This document shows positions 7,279-15,571 of a DNA stretch of 34,167 nt, piece by piece. Both the position numbers and the translations under genes were made by a program. Numbering within the stretch: position 1 is the first letter of the stretch; each line of letters opens with the position of its first letter. This DNA comes from CAZCWM01 sp964622625 (GTDB taxonomy: Bacteria > Planctomycetota > Phycisphaerae > Phycisphaerales > Phycisphaeraceae). Below the pieces are notes generated by a model that ran no database searches, was not told where the DNA came from, and was given only the letters and a program-made list of their open reading frames with translations. The stretch is from NCBI GenBank assembly GCA_964622625.1, contig CAZUUQ010000024.1, forward strand, positions 1-34,167, written 5' to 3'.

Positions 7279-7872
7279 TCACTTCTTGTCGTCATCTTCA
7301 TCACCGGCCAGGGGCAGGTCGCCTGATCCACTGAAATCCGCGTCGTCCTCGGCCGCGATATCAGCACTGTCCGCTTCAATGGCGCCAGGCTTGGGGCCGC
7401 CGGTATCAGCCAGCACGTCCGCTGCCAAGGCGCTGGCGTCAAGCCCTGCGCTGGAAGCGGACGCATTCCGCGGCTTCACGGGTGAAGATGTCGTCTGTGT
7501 TTCACCATGAACGGCGGTGCCGGATGCGCTATCGTGCCCGTTCAGAATGGTTGGCACAGGTTCGATTTCTCGCGGCTTACCATCAATGACAACAGTGAAC
7601 TGGACCGGACCGATGCCCACGCGGTCACCGGGCCGCAGCTTCGCCTTGGTCACCTTCTGCCCATTGTGATAGGTGCCGTTACTCGATTTCAGATCGTGGA
7701 CTTCGACACCGTCATCCTCGCCGATGCGAAATTCACAGTGCTTGCGGGAGACGCTGGACAAGGGGATGCGCAGGTCGGCATGCGTGGTGCGGCCGATCAT
7801 TACGCGATCGCTGGTCAGGGGGAAATCCCTGCGCGAGCCATCGGCCGCAAACATGACCAAAGTGACGTTCAT
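7279..7872 (-). CDS. FHA-domain protein with acidic tail
   Basis: 197 residues. The N-terminal FHA domain (about 3-100) has the conserved phosphothreonine-binding residues: IGR at 26-28, SVSRKH at 40-45 and SSNGTYHNG at 63-71. FHA domains bind phosphothreonine peptides, so this is probably a partner or target of a Ser/Thr kinase; no kinase gene is in the window. From about residue 105 the sequence becomes low-complexity, rich in Ala, Ser, Asp and Glu, and ends in a strongly acidic stretch (GDEDDDKK), probably disordered. The frame continues 12 codons upstream, but the ATG at 7872 starts directly at the first FHA strand. It is divergent from hemW by 62 bases. Confidence 0.88.
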   Translation of the reverse strand: MNVTLVMFAADGSRRDFPLTSDRVMIGRTTHADLRIPLSSVSRKHCEFRIGEDDGVEVHDLKSSNGTYHNGQKVTKAKLRPGDRVGIGPVQFTVVIDGKPREIEPVPTILNGHDSASGTAVHGETQTTSSPVKPRNASASSAGLDASALAADVLADTGGPKPGAIEADSADIAAEDDADFSGSGDLPLAGDEDDDKK

Positions 7873-7921
7873 CGGCGCAACCTGAACTGCATGGTCCACG
7901 TGCCCCACACGTTGTTAAGTC

Positions 7922-7927
7922 TAGAAT
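7922..7927 (+). promoter_or_regulatory. -10 hexamer of a probable leaderless hemW promoter
   Basis: TAGAAT followed by 7 bases and the hemW ATG at 7935; there is no Shine-Dalgarno site. An alternative in-frame ATG at 7926 overlaps this hexamer and would be excluded if transcription starts after it. Confidence 0.45.
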
Positions 7928-7934
7928 GGGCGCC

Positions 7935-9095
7935 ATGGCCCCGCAAGCATTGTCAACCCGTTCTTCCGAGACAGCCGCCGCCTTTGCGGGGCTTTACGTG
8001 CATGTGCCGTTCTGCTTCCACAAATGCCACTACTGCGACTTCTACAGCATCGTGGACGACCGTAATCGCCAGGGGGCGTTCGTGCAGCGGTTGAGCGACG
8101 AACTGGCGTGGTGGTGCGATCGGGCAGGGCTGCAGCCGATGACTGTTTTTGTTGGCGGGGGCACGCCGACGCTGCTGCCGGCCGAGGGGTGGCGGCGCCT
8201 GTTGGGGGAGTTGGGTGACCGCGGCGTGCTGGAGCGCGTCGGCGAGTTCACCGTTGAGGCCAACCCCGAGACTCTGACGCCGGCGCTTCTGAAGGTGCTC
8301 ACAGGCGGGGGCGTCAACCGCATGAGCATCGGGGCGCAGTCTTTTGATCCGGTGCTGCTCAAGGCCCTTGAGCGCTGGCATGAGCCGGCGAGCGTGGCCC
8401 GGGCTGTGGCGATGGCCCGCGACGCCGGACTGACCAACGTCAATCTCGATCTGATATTCGCCATTCCGGGCCAGAGCGAGGCGCAGCTTGAGCGCGACCT
8501 GGATGCCGCCTTGGCCTTGGGCCCGCAGCATGTGAGCTGTTACAGTCTGACCTTCGAGCCGGGGACGCCGCTGGAGCAGCGCCGCCGCCTGGGCCAGATC
8601 AAACCGGCGGACGAAGAGACGCAGCGGTGGTTCTATGAGCGGGTGATAGCTCGTCTGGCGGCGGGGGGGTATGAGCATTACGAGATCAGCAACTGGGCAC
8701 GGCCGGGAAGGCGATGTGAGCACAATCTGCTTTACTGGCGCAACGGCCACTGGCTGGGTTTGGGGCCGTCGGCCGCCAGCCACCGTGCCGGGCGCCGATG
8801 GAAGAACGCGCCGCATCTGGGGCGATATCTGACGTCGGTCGGGCCAGCCCCCGTAAGCGAAGAAGAGAATCTGACCCCTGACGGCAGCATCGGCGAGCAG
8901 TTCATGCTCGGTTTGCGCCTGACTGAAGGCGTCGAGTGGTCATGGGTGCAGCGGCATGCGCCGTCTTCCGATCGGAGGCGCGCTGAGATTGACAGACTGC
9001 TGTCTCTGGGCATGCTGCAGCGCACCGCGGCGCATCTGCGGCTGAGCGACGAAGGACGGCTGCTGGCCGATAGTGTGCTGGCCGCGCTGTTGTGA
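7935..9095 (+). CDS. hemW: Radical SAM family heme chaperone HemW
   Basis: 386 residues. The radical SAM cluster motif is CFHKCHYC (Cys27, Cys31, Cys34; CxxxCxxC), preceded by LYVHVPF. GGGTPTLLP, NPETLTP, NRMSIGAQSFD and NVNLDLIFAIPGQ follow in the family order, and the C-terminal part carries the LGLRLTEGVEW segment typical of HemW/HemN-like proteins. The HemN-specific N-terminal extension is missing, so this is HemW, a heme-binding protein that delivers heme to apo-enzymes, rather than oxygen-independent coproporphyrinogen oxidase; older annotation often confuses the two. Cytosolic. The start is taken at 7935 with TAGAAT 7 bases upstream. The gene is divergent from the FHA gene and 84 bases before the heparinase-like gene. 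Confidence 0.95.
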   Translation: MAPQALSTRSSETAAAFAGLYVHVPFCFHKCHYCDFYSIVDDRNRQGAFVQRLSDELAWWCDRAGLQPMTVFVGGGTPTLLPAEGWRRLLGELGDRGVLERVGEFTVEANPETLTPALLKVLTGGGVNRMSIGAQSFDPVLLKALERWHEPASVARAVAMARDAGLTNVNLDLIFAIPGQSEAQLERDLDAALALGPQHVSCYSLTFEPGTPLEQRRRLGQIKPADEETQRWFYERVIARLAAGGYEHYEISNWARPGRRCEHNLLYWRNGHWLGLGPSAASHRAGRRWKNAPHLGRYLTSVGPAPVSEEENLTPDGSIGEQFMLGLRLTEGVEWSWVQRHAPSSDRRRAEIDRLLSLGMLQRTAAHLRLSDEGRLLADSVLAALL

Positions 9096-9179
9096 ATTAC
9101 GGGCAGCCTCGCAACACGCATGCTTCACGTGAGTACAGTCAGGTGACCGTATGCTTCCCCTTCGCGAAAGGAGCCGCTG

Positions 9180-10979
9180 GTGCTGCTGGATACCGTGAAC
9201 ATCGCTGAACTGGGGGGAATGCTGCGGCCGCACATGAATCGGCCGAGCTGGCCGGGGCTGGATGAGGAGGCGGCGCGACAGCGGGCGCGGCGGTATGCGC
9301 GGCGATACGGCTTGTGGGGTGGATTGGGGCCCATGCTGGAGCGAGACAAAGGGATTCCCGTGCTGCGACGGTCGGTCTATCGCTGTTACCAGCGGCAAGG
9401 CATCCGCGATCCGGAACAGCAGGCGTTTGCGGCAAGGATGTGGCAGACGGATGCGGCCCGGGCGGCCGTGTGGCTGAAACATCCGGCCGCGGACGTGGAC
9501 TATCTGCAGGATCTGTTGTGGGCCTGGTGCGACGAGTGGAAGTGGACGATGGCCGCCCACGAACCGACGCAGACGCTCGATCTGCGGGCGACGGCGCTGG
9601 CGGTGATGCTGGCCGAGACGGCGGCGACGCTGCGGGACGTGCTGGAGGCGGAGGTTGTCGAACGGGTGGAGCAGCATCTGTGGCAGCGGATATTGCTGCC
9701 CGCGGCCGACCCGCGCGAGCCGAAGTGGTGGGCGACCTGCCGTCACAACTGGAACCATGTGTGCAACGCCAACCTCATCGGCACAGCCCTTAATGTCATT
9801 CATGATCATCGCATGCTGGCCGACTACATTCACCCGTTGATCCTGCGGATGGATTATGCGCTGGCGGGCTTTGCAGCCGATGGCGGCTGCCTGGAGGGAC
9901 CGACCTACTGGAACTTCGGCTTCGGACACTACCTCGATGCGGCGGTCATGCTGCACCATCGCACGGGTAGGCAGGTGAACCTCATGGCTGACGAGCGGGC
10001 GCAGCGCATCGCCCGCTACCCGTTGGCGGCCTACCTGGGCGACGGGCATTGCGCGACATTCAGCGACGCCCATGACCGGCACTTCACGGCCGAGAATGTG
10101 CTCAAGGTCAATTACCTGCTCGACCTGCCGCAGCTCTACGGCTGCGCTCCAGTCCATGACGACGGCACGCCGAGAGTCGAAGGACCTGACGGCTGGCACG
10201 GTGCGGTATGGCGGGGGCTTACGTTGGTCTGTGGGCAGAAGCGGCCCAGGGATTTCAAGCTGGAGGACGCGCTGCTGCCGGACCTGGGCCAGGCGACGTT
10301 GCGGGCCGGCGGCCAGGGCGCGACCACGGTCCTGGCGGCGATCGCGGGGCACAACGGCGTCAACCACAATCACAACGACGTCGGCTCGTTTGTCCTGTTG
10401 CGATGCGGCCGCGACGGCGGAGCGAGGTTGCTGCTGACCGATCCGGGGGCGCCGGCTTACAACAGCAAGACGTTCAGCCCGCGGCGGTACGAAATTCTTT
10501 TCTGCCGCTCGCGCGGCCACAGCGTGCCGGTGATCAACGGCCGCGAGCAGTCGGCCGGCGAGGAGTATCGCGGGACGTTGAGCGTCGAGGGCTTGGGCGG
10601 CGATGGCGCCAAAGTCGCGCGGATCGACATGACGGCTGCGTATGACGAGCCGACGCTGCAGTCGCTGGTGCGGGCGCTTGAATTGGACGCGGGCGGGCGG
10701 CTGACGATCCGCGACGATTACAGCTTCACACGCAAGCCGCGGCAGATCGAGGAAGCGTTCGTGACGTATGAGTCAGCGAGCCTCGAGCGCGGCGGCAGGG
10801 GAGTGAGGATCGGAACGGGTCGCAGCGCGGCCCGACTTACGGCGATGCAGCCGGGACGTTTCAAGGTGCAGCGGCTGGTCAAGGAATCGAAGGCGGATGG
10901 CTACGGGAAGGTGGTGACGCGCATCACGTTTGAACCGCGCACGCTGGAGCGGCGGATGACGCTGGCGTTTGTGGTCTGA
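9180..10979 (+). CDS. Heparinase II/III-like protein (polysaccharide lyase superfamily)
   Basis: 599 residues. The N-terminal half is helical and toroid-like, with NWNHVCNANLIGTAL and EGPTYWNFGFGHYL (about 195-255), the segment that lines the lyase active site with Asn, His and Tyr residues. The C-terminal half is the heparinase II/III beta-sandwich, marked by HNGVNHNHNDVGSFVLL, TDPGAPAYNSKTFSPRRYE and RGHSVPVINGREQ. The family cleaves uronic-acid-containing polysaccharides by beta-elimination; the substrate is not predictable here. No signal peptide is present, so it may act on imported oligosaccharides in the cytoplasm. The start is a GTG at 9180 preceded by AAAGGAG at proper spacing. It converges on the amidohydrolase gene with 9 bases between the stops. 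Confidence 0.88.
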   Translation: MLLDTVNIAELGGMLRPHMNRPSWPGLDEEAARQRARRYARRYGLWGGLGPMLERDKGIPVLRRSVYRCYQRQGIRDPEQQAFAARMWQTDAARAAVWLKHPAADVDYLQDLLWAWCDEWKWTMAAHEPTQTLDLRATALAVMLAETAATLRDVLEAEVVERVEQHLWQRILLPAADPREPKWWATCRHNWNHVCNANLIGTALNVIHDHRMLADYIHPLILRMDYALAGFAADGGCLEGPTYWNFGFGHYLDAAVMLHHRTGRQVNLMADERAQRIARYPLAAYLGDGHCATFSDAHDRHFTAENVLKVNYLLDLPQLYGCAPVHDDGTPRVEGPDGWHGAVWRGLTLVCGQKRPRDFKLEDALLPDLGQATLRAGGQGATTVLAAIAGHNGVNHNHNDVGSFVLLRCGRDGGARLLLTDPGAPAYNSKTFSPRRYEILFCRSRGHSVPVINGREQSAGEEYRGTLSVEGLGGDGAKVARIDMTAAYDEPTLQSLVRALELDAGGRLTIRDDYSFTRKPRQIEEAFVTYESASLERGGRGVRIGTGRSAARLTAMQPGRFKVQRLVKESKADGYGKVVTRITFEPRTLERRMTLAFVV

Positions 10980-10993
10980 CGCCGGCGGTCAGA
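10975..10993. repeat. Inverted repeat containing both convergent stop codons
   Basis: TCTGAC (10975-10980) and GTCAGA (10988-10993) flank a 7-base GC loop. The plus-strand TGA of the heparinase-like gene sits in the left arm and the minus-strand TGA of the amidohydrolase in the right arm. A 6-base stem without a T-run is weak evidence for a terminator. Confidence 0.35.
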
Positions 10994-12608
10994 ATGCGCG
11001 ATGCGTGAAGGTGCCAGCAACCATCGCGCCGGCGATTCGCATGTCCAAGGGGTTGCTGAAGGCGGGGTCGAAAATGTCGGTGTCGAGGAAGGTCAGGTCG
11101 GCGTCCATGCCGACGGCCAGGCGGCCGCGTTGATCGGCTTCGCCGACGGCCAGCCACGGCGCGACGGTTTGCATCCACAGCCACTGGTGGACGTTGACGC
11201 GCTCCGCCGGATACCAGCCGCCGGCGGGCTGGCCGGTGTGATCGGTGCGGCGGAGGGCGCCCAGCAGCGAGTCGCGCGGGTCGGCGCTGACCACAGGGGC
11301 GTCCGAGCCGAGGGCGACGATCGCGCCGGCAGCAAGCAGACTGGCGATGGCATAGGTCCAGCGGCTGCGTTGTCCCAACAGGCGTTCGGCGGTGCGCCAG
11401 TCGGCGAGCAGGTGACAGGCCTGCATCGACGCGGCAACGGCGAGACGGCCGAAGCGAGGCACGTCGTGGGGGTGCAGGTGCTGGGCGTGTTCAATCCGGT
11501 GGGCGAGGCGGCGGTGTGGTTTGAGTGGGCGATGGGCTTCGAAAGCGTCGAGCAATTCGCGCACGGCCCGGTCGCCGATGGCGTGGCAGGCCAGAGGCAG
11601 GTCGGCCAGTTCGCAGCGGCGGACCAGGTCGTGAAGCTGTTTGTCGTCGAGCACGGCGACACCGCTGTTGCCGGGCTCACCCTCGAAGTTGTCAAGCATC
11701 CAGGCGGTGCGACTGTTGAGCGAGCCGTCGGCGAAAGCCTTGATGCCTGCGACGCGGAAGCGCGGGTCGTCCGGCCATCGCTGCCGCGATGCGATGGCCG
11801 TGTCGAAATGTGTGTGCAGCACGTACCCCCGAACGCGCAGCGGGCACGAGCCGTCTGCATGCATGTCGTGCAGCAGGGCGATGGAGTCAGCGACTTCGGC
11901 GCAGCTTCCCGCGGCCATGAGGTGCGCGGCCGTGTAGCCGAAGCGGCCCAGCACGTCGATGCCGTCGGTCAGATGACGTCGATGCTGTGCGGGCGTCGGC
12001 TGCGGCCGGCGGATCAGGGCGATTGCTTTTTCGAAGAACATGCCGGCAGGTCGGCCGCCACTGTCACGCGTGAGGCTGCCGCCTTCGGGCGTGGGCGAGG
12101 CGGCGTCGATTCCGCTGTCACGCATGGCCCGCGTGTTGACCCACAGGCCATGGCCATCAAACTGCGCGAGCATGACGGGGCGATCGGCGCAGGCAACGTC
12201 GAGTTCGGAGGCGGTGGGGAATGAGGGGGGATTCCAGGTATTGACGTTGAATCCATGCCCCACGAGCGGATCGCCGCTGTGAGTTGCGGCGGCCGCCTGG
12301 CGCACGCGGTCGAGGCACTGCTGCTTCGATGTCGTGCCGCTGAGATCCATCATGTACCGCGAAGCACCGACGGCATCGATATGGCAATGACTGTCGACCA
12401 GCCCGGGAATGATGACGCGGCCGTCAAGTCGCGTCTGGTCACAGGGACCCTGCACGGCGGCCCGGACCTGGTCAGCGTCGCCCACAGCCACGATGCGGCC
12501 GTCGCGGATGAGCATGGCGTCGCCGACGCGATGGGCAACCTCGCCCATGGGTGCATCAGGCGGGTCGTGGAAACGGCCGTTGGTCAGCAGGTGCTGCGGA
12601 CTTGCCAT
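10989..12608 (-). CDS. YtcJ-like metal-dependent amidohydrolase
   Basis: 539 residues, normal for the YtcJ/NfdA group. Metal-site motifs are in order: PGLVDSHCHIDAVGAS (His74, His76), GIKAFADGSLNSRTAW (Lys near 287), LACHAIGDRAV (His near 342), RIEHAQHL (His near 370) and ALGSDAPVVSADP (Asp near 437). The composite beta-sandwich is built from the N-terminal MLIRDGRIVAVGDAD and the C-terminal LAVGMDADLTFLDTDIF. Members hydrolyse N-formyl or other amide bonds; the substrate is unknown. No signal peptide. The ATG at 12608 has AAGGG touching it, too close for a Shine-Dalgarno site, and TAACCT 6 bases upstream, so it may be leaderless. It is convergent with the heparinase-like gene and divergent from the FIST gene. 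Confidence 0.92.
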   Translation of the reverse strand: MASPQHLLTNGRFHDPPDAPMGEVAHRVGDAMLIRDGRIVAVGDADQVRAAVQGPCDQTRLDGRVIIPGLVDSHCHIDAVGASRYMMDLSGTTSKQQCLDRVRQAAAATHSGDPLVGHGFNVNTWNPPSFPTASELDVACADRPVMLAQFDGHGLWVNTRAMRDSGIDAASPTPEGGSLTRDSGGRPAGMFFEKAIALIRRPQPTPAQHRRHLTDGIDVLGRFGYTAAHLMAAGSCAEVADSIALLHDMHADGSCPLRVRGYVLHTHFDTAIASRQRWPDDPRFRVAGIKAFADGSLNSRTAWMLDNFEGEPGNSGVAVLDDKQLHDLVRRCELADLPLACHAIGDRAVRELLDAFEAHRPLKPHRRLAHRIEHAQHLHPHDVPRFGRLAVAASMQACHLLADWRTAERLLGQRSRWTYAIASLLAAGAIVALGSDAPVVSADPRDSLLGALRRTDHTGQPAGGWYPAERVNVHQWLWMQTVAPWLAVGEADQRGRLAVGMDADLTFLDTDIFDPAFSNPLDMRIAGAMVAGTFTHRAF

Positions 12609-12614
12609 CCCTTC

Positions 12615-12620
12615 AGGTTA
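12615..12620 (-). promoter_or_regulatory. -10-like hexamer for the amidohydrolase
   Basis: TAACCT on the minus strand, 6 bases before the ATG. It fits TAnnnT and the spacing seen at the other leaderless candidates, but is the weakest hexamer of the set. Confidence 0.3.
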
Positions 12621-12683
12621 GCGATCGCGGTCGCTGCCGCTATCACGAGCTGTCTGTTGGCGGAGATGGGGGCGTCATGCCGT

Positions 12684-12711
12684 TTGACACGCGCGCGTCC
12701 GGGGGTTAGGA
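12684..12711 (+). promoter_or_regulatory. Candidate sigma70-type promoter for the FIST gene
   Basis: A perfect TTGACA (12684-12689) is followed after 16 bases by TTAGGA (or TAGGAA after 17). The -10 is poor. Transcription from here would give a 5' leader of about 60 bases before the ATG at 12781, which carries a good Shine-Dalgarno site. Confidence 0.35.
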
Positions 12712-12780
12712 AGAGTGGCTCTTGCATGCGCGATTGACTCGGACTGGGAAGGGACGCGAGCACTGAATGAGGAGCATGTG

Positions 12781-13767
12781 ATGGCCGAGGGATATCCTAC
12801 GTTTGTGACGGCCGTGGCCAGACACGTGGCGACCAAAGGTGACGAAGCCCGAGAGCTCGCCGTGGCATCAGCGCGGGAGGCTTGCGTGCAGCTCAAGGAG
12901 AAGCTCGCCGGCCGCACGCCGCAGTACTACTACATCCTCGAAAACATGAAGGCGGCCGCTCCGGTCCACGAAGTCTTCAAGCAGGAGCTGGCCGACGCGC
13001 CATTCGCCGGCGTGGGCAACAACTGGGACGACTACTCGCCCAACGACCGCGACAGCTTCGAGCAGATGGGCGAGAAGATGTCGGGCGTCTCCATCACGGC
13101 GATCCTCGGTGATGTGGATGTGCAGGTGGAGCGGGTGCATATTCCCTTCAGTCAGGTGGACTGGAGCTGGGGCGGCGGGCCGGTCTACTCCCACTTCCTC
13201 AACCAGCGGTCGCTGCACAAGCAGAAGGCGGCCGAGCTGGTGGGTAAGCTTCACTTCGACCAGAGCGATGGCGCGGCCAACGTGCTGGTGATCGCGGGTC
13301 AGATGCACACGCTGCGGCACGAATACGTCGCCGAGGGCATCGCCGATGTGCTGCCCAAGGGCGTGAAACTGGCGGGCGGCGCGTCGGCGGATTGGGGCTG
13401 GGTGTACCACGAAGGCGGCATACACCAGGAATCGCTGGTGGGTCTGAGAATATCGGGACGGTTTCGCACGATCTGCACTGGGGCCAAGGGACGCGAAGAC
13501 GCCCCGTTGCGTCTCGCGGAATTGTTGGCGGAGGTCAATGCGAAGCGGGCCAAGGACGCGATGACAGCGATGGTCTTTTTCTCGTGCGCCGGTGGTTGGC
13601 GTCACAGTTTTGAGGAACAGGGCAAGCTGCTCAGGAAGCATCTGCCCGAGGGGCTGGGCGTCATCGGTCAGATTTCAGGTGGCGAGTTCGGGCTGCTGCG
13701 CGACGGTCCTGGATTCGCGGCCGACAGCAAGCTGGGTATCATCATCGCCATGCTGCCGAACAATTGA
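12781..13767 (+). CDS. FIST-domain protein
   Basis: 328 residues made only of the FIST-N/FIST-C unit, a ligand-sensing module often attached to kinases or chemoreceptors. The N-terminal half contains an ITAILGDVDVQVERVHI strand and KGVKLAGGASADWGW, matching the GG-rich FIST core. The C-terminal half has AMVFFSCAGGWRHSFEEQG, matching the conserved FSCxGR-like Cys segment (Arg replaced by Gly-Gly-Trp-Arg), and QISGGEFG, where FIST-C usually has GE. No membrane segment or output domain is present. The frame opens further upstream from a GTG at 12715, but the ATG at 12781 has GAGGAG six bases before it. The next gene, encoding a secreted jelly-roll protein, starts 78 bases downstream on the same strand. 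Confidence 0.7.
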   Translation: MAEGYPTFVTAVARHVATKGDEARELAVASAREACVQLKEKLAGRTPQYYYILENMKAAAPVHEVFKQELADAPFAGVGNNWDDYSPNDRDSFEQMGEKMSGVSITAILGDVDVQVERVHIPFSQVDWSWGGGPVYSHFLNQRSLHKQKAAELVGKLHFDQSDGAANVLVIAGQMHTLRHEYVAEGIADVLPKGVKLAGGASADWGWVYHEGGIHQESLVGLRISGRFRTICTGAKGREDAPLRLAELLAEVNAKRAKDAMTAMVFFSCAGGWRHSFEEQGKLLRKHLPEGLGVIGQISGGEFGLLRDGPGFAADSKLGIIIAMLPNN

Positions 13768-13799
13768 ACCGGCCATGTGAGCGAGAGCGATTTGGCCCT

Positions 13800-13812
13800 A
13801 ACCAGGCTGGTT
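13800..13812. repeat. Short perfect palindrome upstream of the secreted jelly-roll gene
   Basis: AACCAG-G-CTGGTT, two 6-base arms around one central base, 33 bases before the ATG at 13846. It could be an operator or part of an RNA hairpin; TTGACG overlaps its right arm but no matching -10 element is present. Confidence 0.35.
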
Positions 13813-13845
13813 GACGATCCGCAAAACACAACAGGAGTACTTGTG

Positions 13846-14547
13846 ATGAAACGCAATAACATGATCGTGACGCTGATGCTTGCCGTCGCGGCTTCAGGGC
13901 TGTTCGCGGACACCGCGCAGGCGGACGATCAGGCTGCGCAACAGTCGCCGCCGGTCAATCGGGTTGTGCCGCCGGACGCCGATGCCAGCCCGTTTCTTGC
14001 CGAAGAGCATTTCGTGATGAACTGGCTGCTGCTGGGCCCGTTCAGTTACGCGCCCGATGAGTTTGAGGGAGATGAGGCACAGGCCGCGGCGGCACACGCA
14101 TTTGTTGAGAGCGAAGCCGATCTTGACGGCTCACAGCCGGCCCCGGAAGGCACGCGATGGGAGCGCAAACACTTCGTCGGCATCCTGCAGGCTGGCCAGG
14201 TCGATCTTCATGAACCCTATGGCGGCGACACCGATTACGCGGCCGCCTATGCCGTGGCGATCCTGCGGTGCGACGAGGCGATGGACAATCTCCAGCTGTG
14301 GGTCGGCAGCGATGACTATCTCCAGATCTGGCTCAATGGCGAGCTGATCCACACCTACAATGAAAAGCGCCGCGGAAGTGACTGGGATCAGGATCTGATC
14401 GACGGTCTGTCACTGCATGCCGGCGACAACCGGATTGTGGTCAAGTGCGTGGACGTGATCGGCGGCTGGGATTTCTACTTCCGTCTTACCGACGAGGAAG
14501 ACAATCCGCTGGTGATTGAGGCGGACGCTGATCAGGACATGGAATAA
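13846..14547 (+). CDS. Secreted protein with jelly-roll (carbohydrate-binding-like) fold
   Basis: 233 residues. The N-terminus MKRNNMIVTLMLAVAASGLF ending in ADTAQADD is a classical signal peptide, so it is exported. The body contains NWLLLGPFSY near the start, and LQLWVGSDDYLQIWLNGELI followed later by LSLHAGDNRIVVKCV and GGWDFYFRLTD. This is the pattern of jelly-roll modules found in glycoside hydrolases and planctomycete surface proteins (GSDD..xVWLNG). No catalytic domain is present, so a binding or structural role is likely. AGGAG stands 8 bases before the ATG at 13846; the upstream frame extension is ignored for that reason. The aldo/keto reductase follows after 24 bases and may be cotranscribed. 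Confidence 0.75.
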   Translation: MKRNNMIVTLMLAVAASGLFADTAQADDQAAQQSPPVNRVVPPDADASPFLAEEHFVMNWLLLGPFSYAPDEFEGDEAQAAAAHAFVESEADLDGSQPAPEGTRWERKHFVGILQAGQVDLHEPYGGDTDYAAAYAVAILRCDEAMDNLQLWVGSDDYLQIWLNGELIHTYNEKRRGSDWDQDLIDGLSLHAGDNRIVVKCVDVIGGWDFYFRLTDEEDNPLVIEADADQDME

Positions 14548-14571
14548 TCTCCGGAAAGGACCCTTGGCATC

Positions 14572-15546
14572 ATGCAGTATCGCACGCTGGGAAAGACGGG
14601 AATCAAGGTCAGCGAAATCGGTTTCGGCTGCTGGGGTATTGGTGGCTGGGACAACTTCAAGGACGACCAGGAGTCGCTGCGGGCCTTGCACCGGGCATAC
14701 GACCTGGGTGTGACCTTTTACGACACGGCCATGGGCTACGGCAGCGAGGGCATCCTGGGCCAGGCGTTCAAGGACCGTCGTGAAAAGGTTGTGATCGCCA
14801 CCAAGATTTCTCCAAAAGTACAAAAGTGGCCGACGCTCGACCATGAGCCGATTGAGACGACTTACCCCGAGGACTGGATCATCCAGTGCACGGAAAACAG
14901 CCTCAAGAAACTCGGCACCGACTACATCGACGTGCAGCAGTTCCACTCGTGGGCCGATCCCTACACAAAGCTCGACTCATGGTGGAACGCAGTGTGCAAG
15001 CTCAAGAAACAGGGCAAGATCCGTGCTTGGGGCGTCTCGTCCAATGACTGGAACCCGTACAACACCGTGGGGTTGGTCGAGAGCGGGCGGGCCGACACCG
15101 TCCAGGTGATCTACAACCTCATGGAGCAGCGGCCGGCCGAGAAACTGCTGCCTGCGGCCCAGAAGCACCAGGTGGGCATCATCGTCCGCGTCCCCTTTGA
15201 GGAGGGCCTGCTCACGGGCAAGATCCGTAAGGGCCACAAGTTCCCTGAGGGCGACTGGCGGGCCAGCTTCCTCACACCCGAGCGACTTGCAGAAGCCGAG
15301 CCACACATCAGGGCCTACGAGAAGGAATTGGACGGTACCTACAGAGATCTGCCGACATTGGCGCTGAAGTTCATTCTGGCGCATCCCGCGGTAAGCAGCG
15401 CCATTCCCGGCATGCGACGCACGGCCCACGTCGAGGCCAACGTCGCCGTCAGCGACCTGCCCGCCATGCCGCAGGCGAAGGTCAGAAAACTCGAAGGCCT
15501 CAAGTGGTTCCACGGCTGGAAATATCCGTGGGCGCAGGACGCATGA
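14572..15546 (+). CDS. Aldo/keto reductase
   Basis: 324 residues, the standard TIM-barrel length. It uses NADPH to reduce carbonyl groups. The catalytic tetrad is complete: Asp51 and Tyr56 in FYDTAMGYG, Lys78 in VVIATKIS, His125 in YIDVQQFHSW. The N-terminus MQYRTLGKTGIKVSEIGFG and the C-terminal HPAVSSAIPGMRRTAHVEAN (cofactor-binding segment) are typical of the AKR families related to L-glyceraldehyde 3-phosphate reductase and YhdN. Substrate unknown; neighbouring sugar-related genes suggest a sugar or uronate derivative, but that is inference. GGAAAGGA lies about 11 bases before the ATG. Cytosolic, with no signal peptide. The CE15-like gene begins 25 bases downstream. Confidence 0.93.
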   Translation: MQYRTLGKTGIKVSEIGFGCWGIGGWDNFKDDQESLRALHRAYDLGVTFYDTAMGYGSEGILGQAFKDRREKVVIATKISPKVQKWPTLDHEPIETTYPEDWIIQCTENSLKKLGTDYIDVQQFHSWADPYTKLDSWWNAVCKLKKQGKIRAWGVSSNDWNPYNTVGLVESGRADTVQVIYNLMEQRPAEKLLPAAQKHQVGIIVRVPFEEGLLTGKIRKGHKFPEGDWRASFLTPERLAEAEPHIRAYEKELDGTYRDLPTLALKFILAHPAVSSAIPGMRRTAHVEANVAVSDLPAMPQAKVRKLEGLKWFHGWKYPWAQDA

Positions 15547-15571
15547 GTCGCAGCGCGGTGGACATGGCGGG

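Noticed and set aside
7935..9095. Oxygen-independent coproporphyrinogen III oxidase (HemN)
   Set aside because: The protein is short and lacks the HemN N-terminal extension; its layout fits HemW.
9125..9132. TCACGTGA palindrome before the heparinase-like gene as an operator
   Set aside because: Eight bases is too short to be convincing in isolation and no second copy was seen nearby.
8940..10520. 526-codon open frame on the minus strand
   Set aside because: Antisense to the hemW 3' end and the heparinase-like gene, with biased composition and no family features.
11001..12224. 407-codon plus-strand open frame
   Set aside because: Antisense to the clearly recognisable amidohydrolase; no motif of its own.
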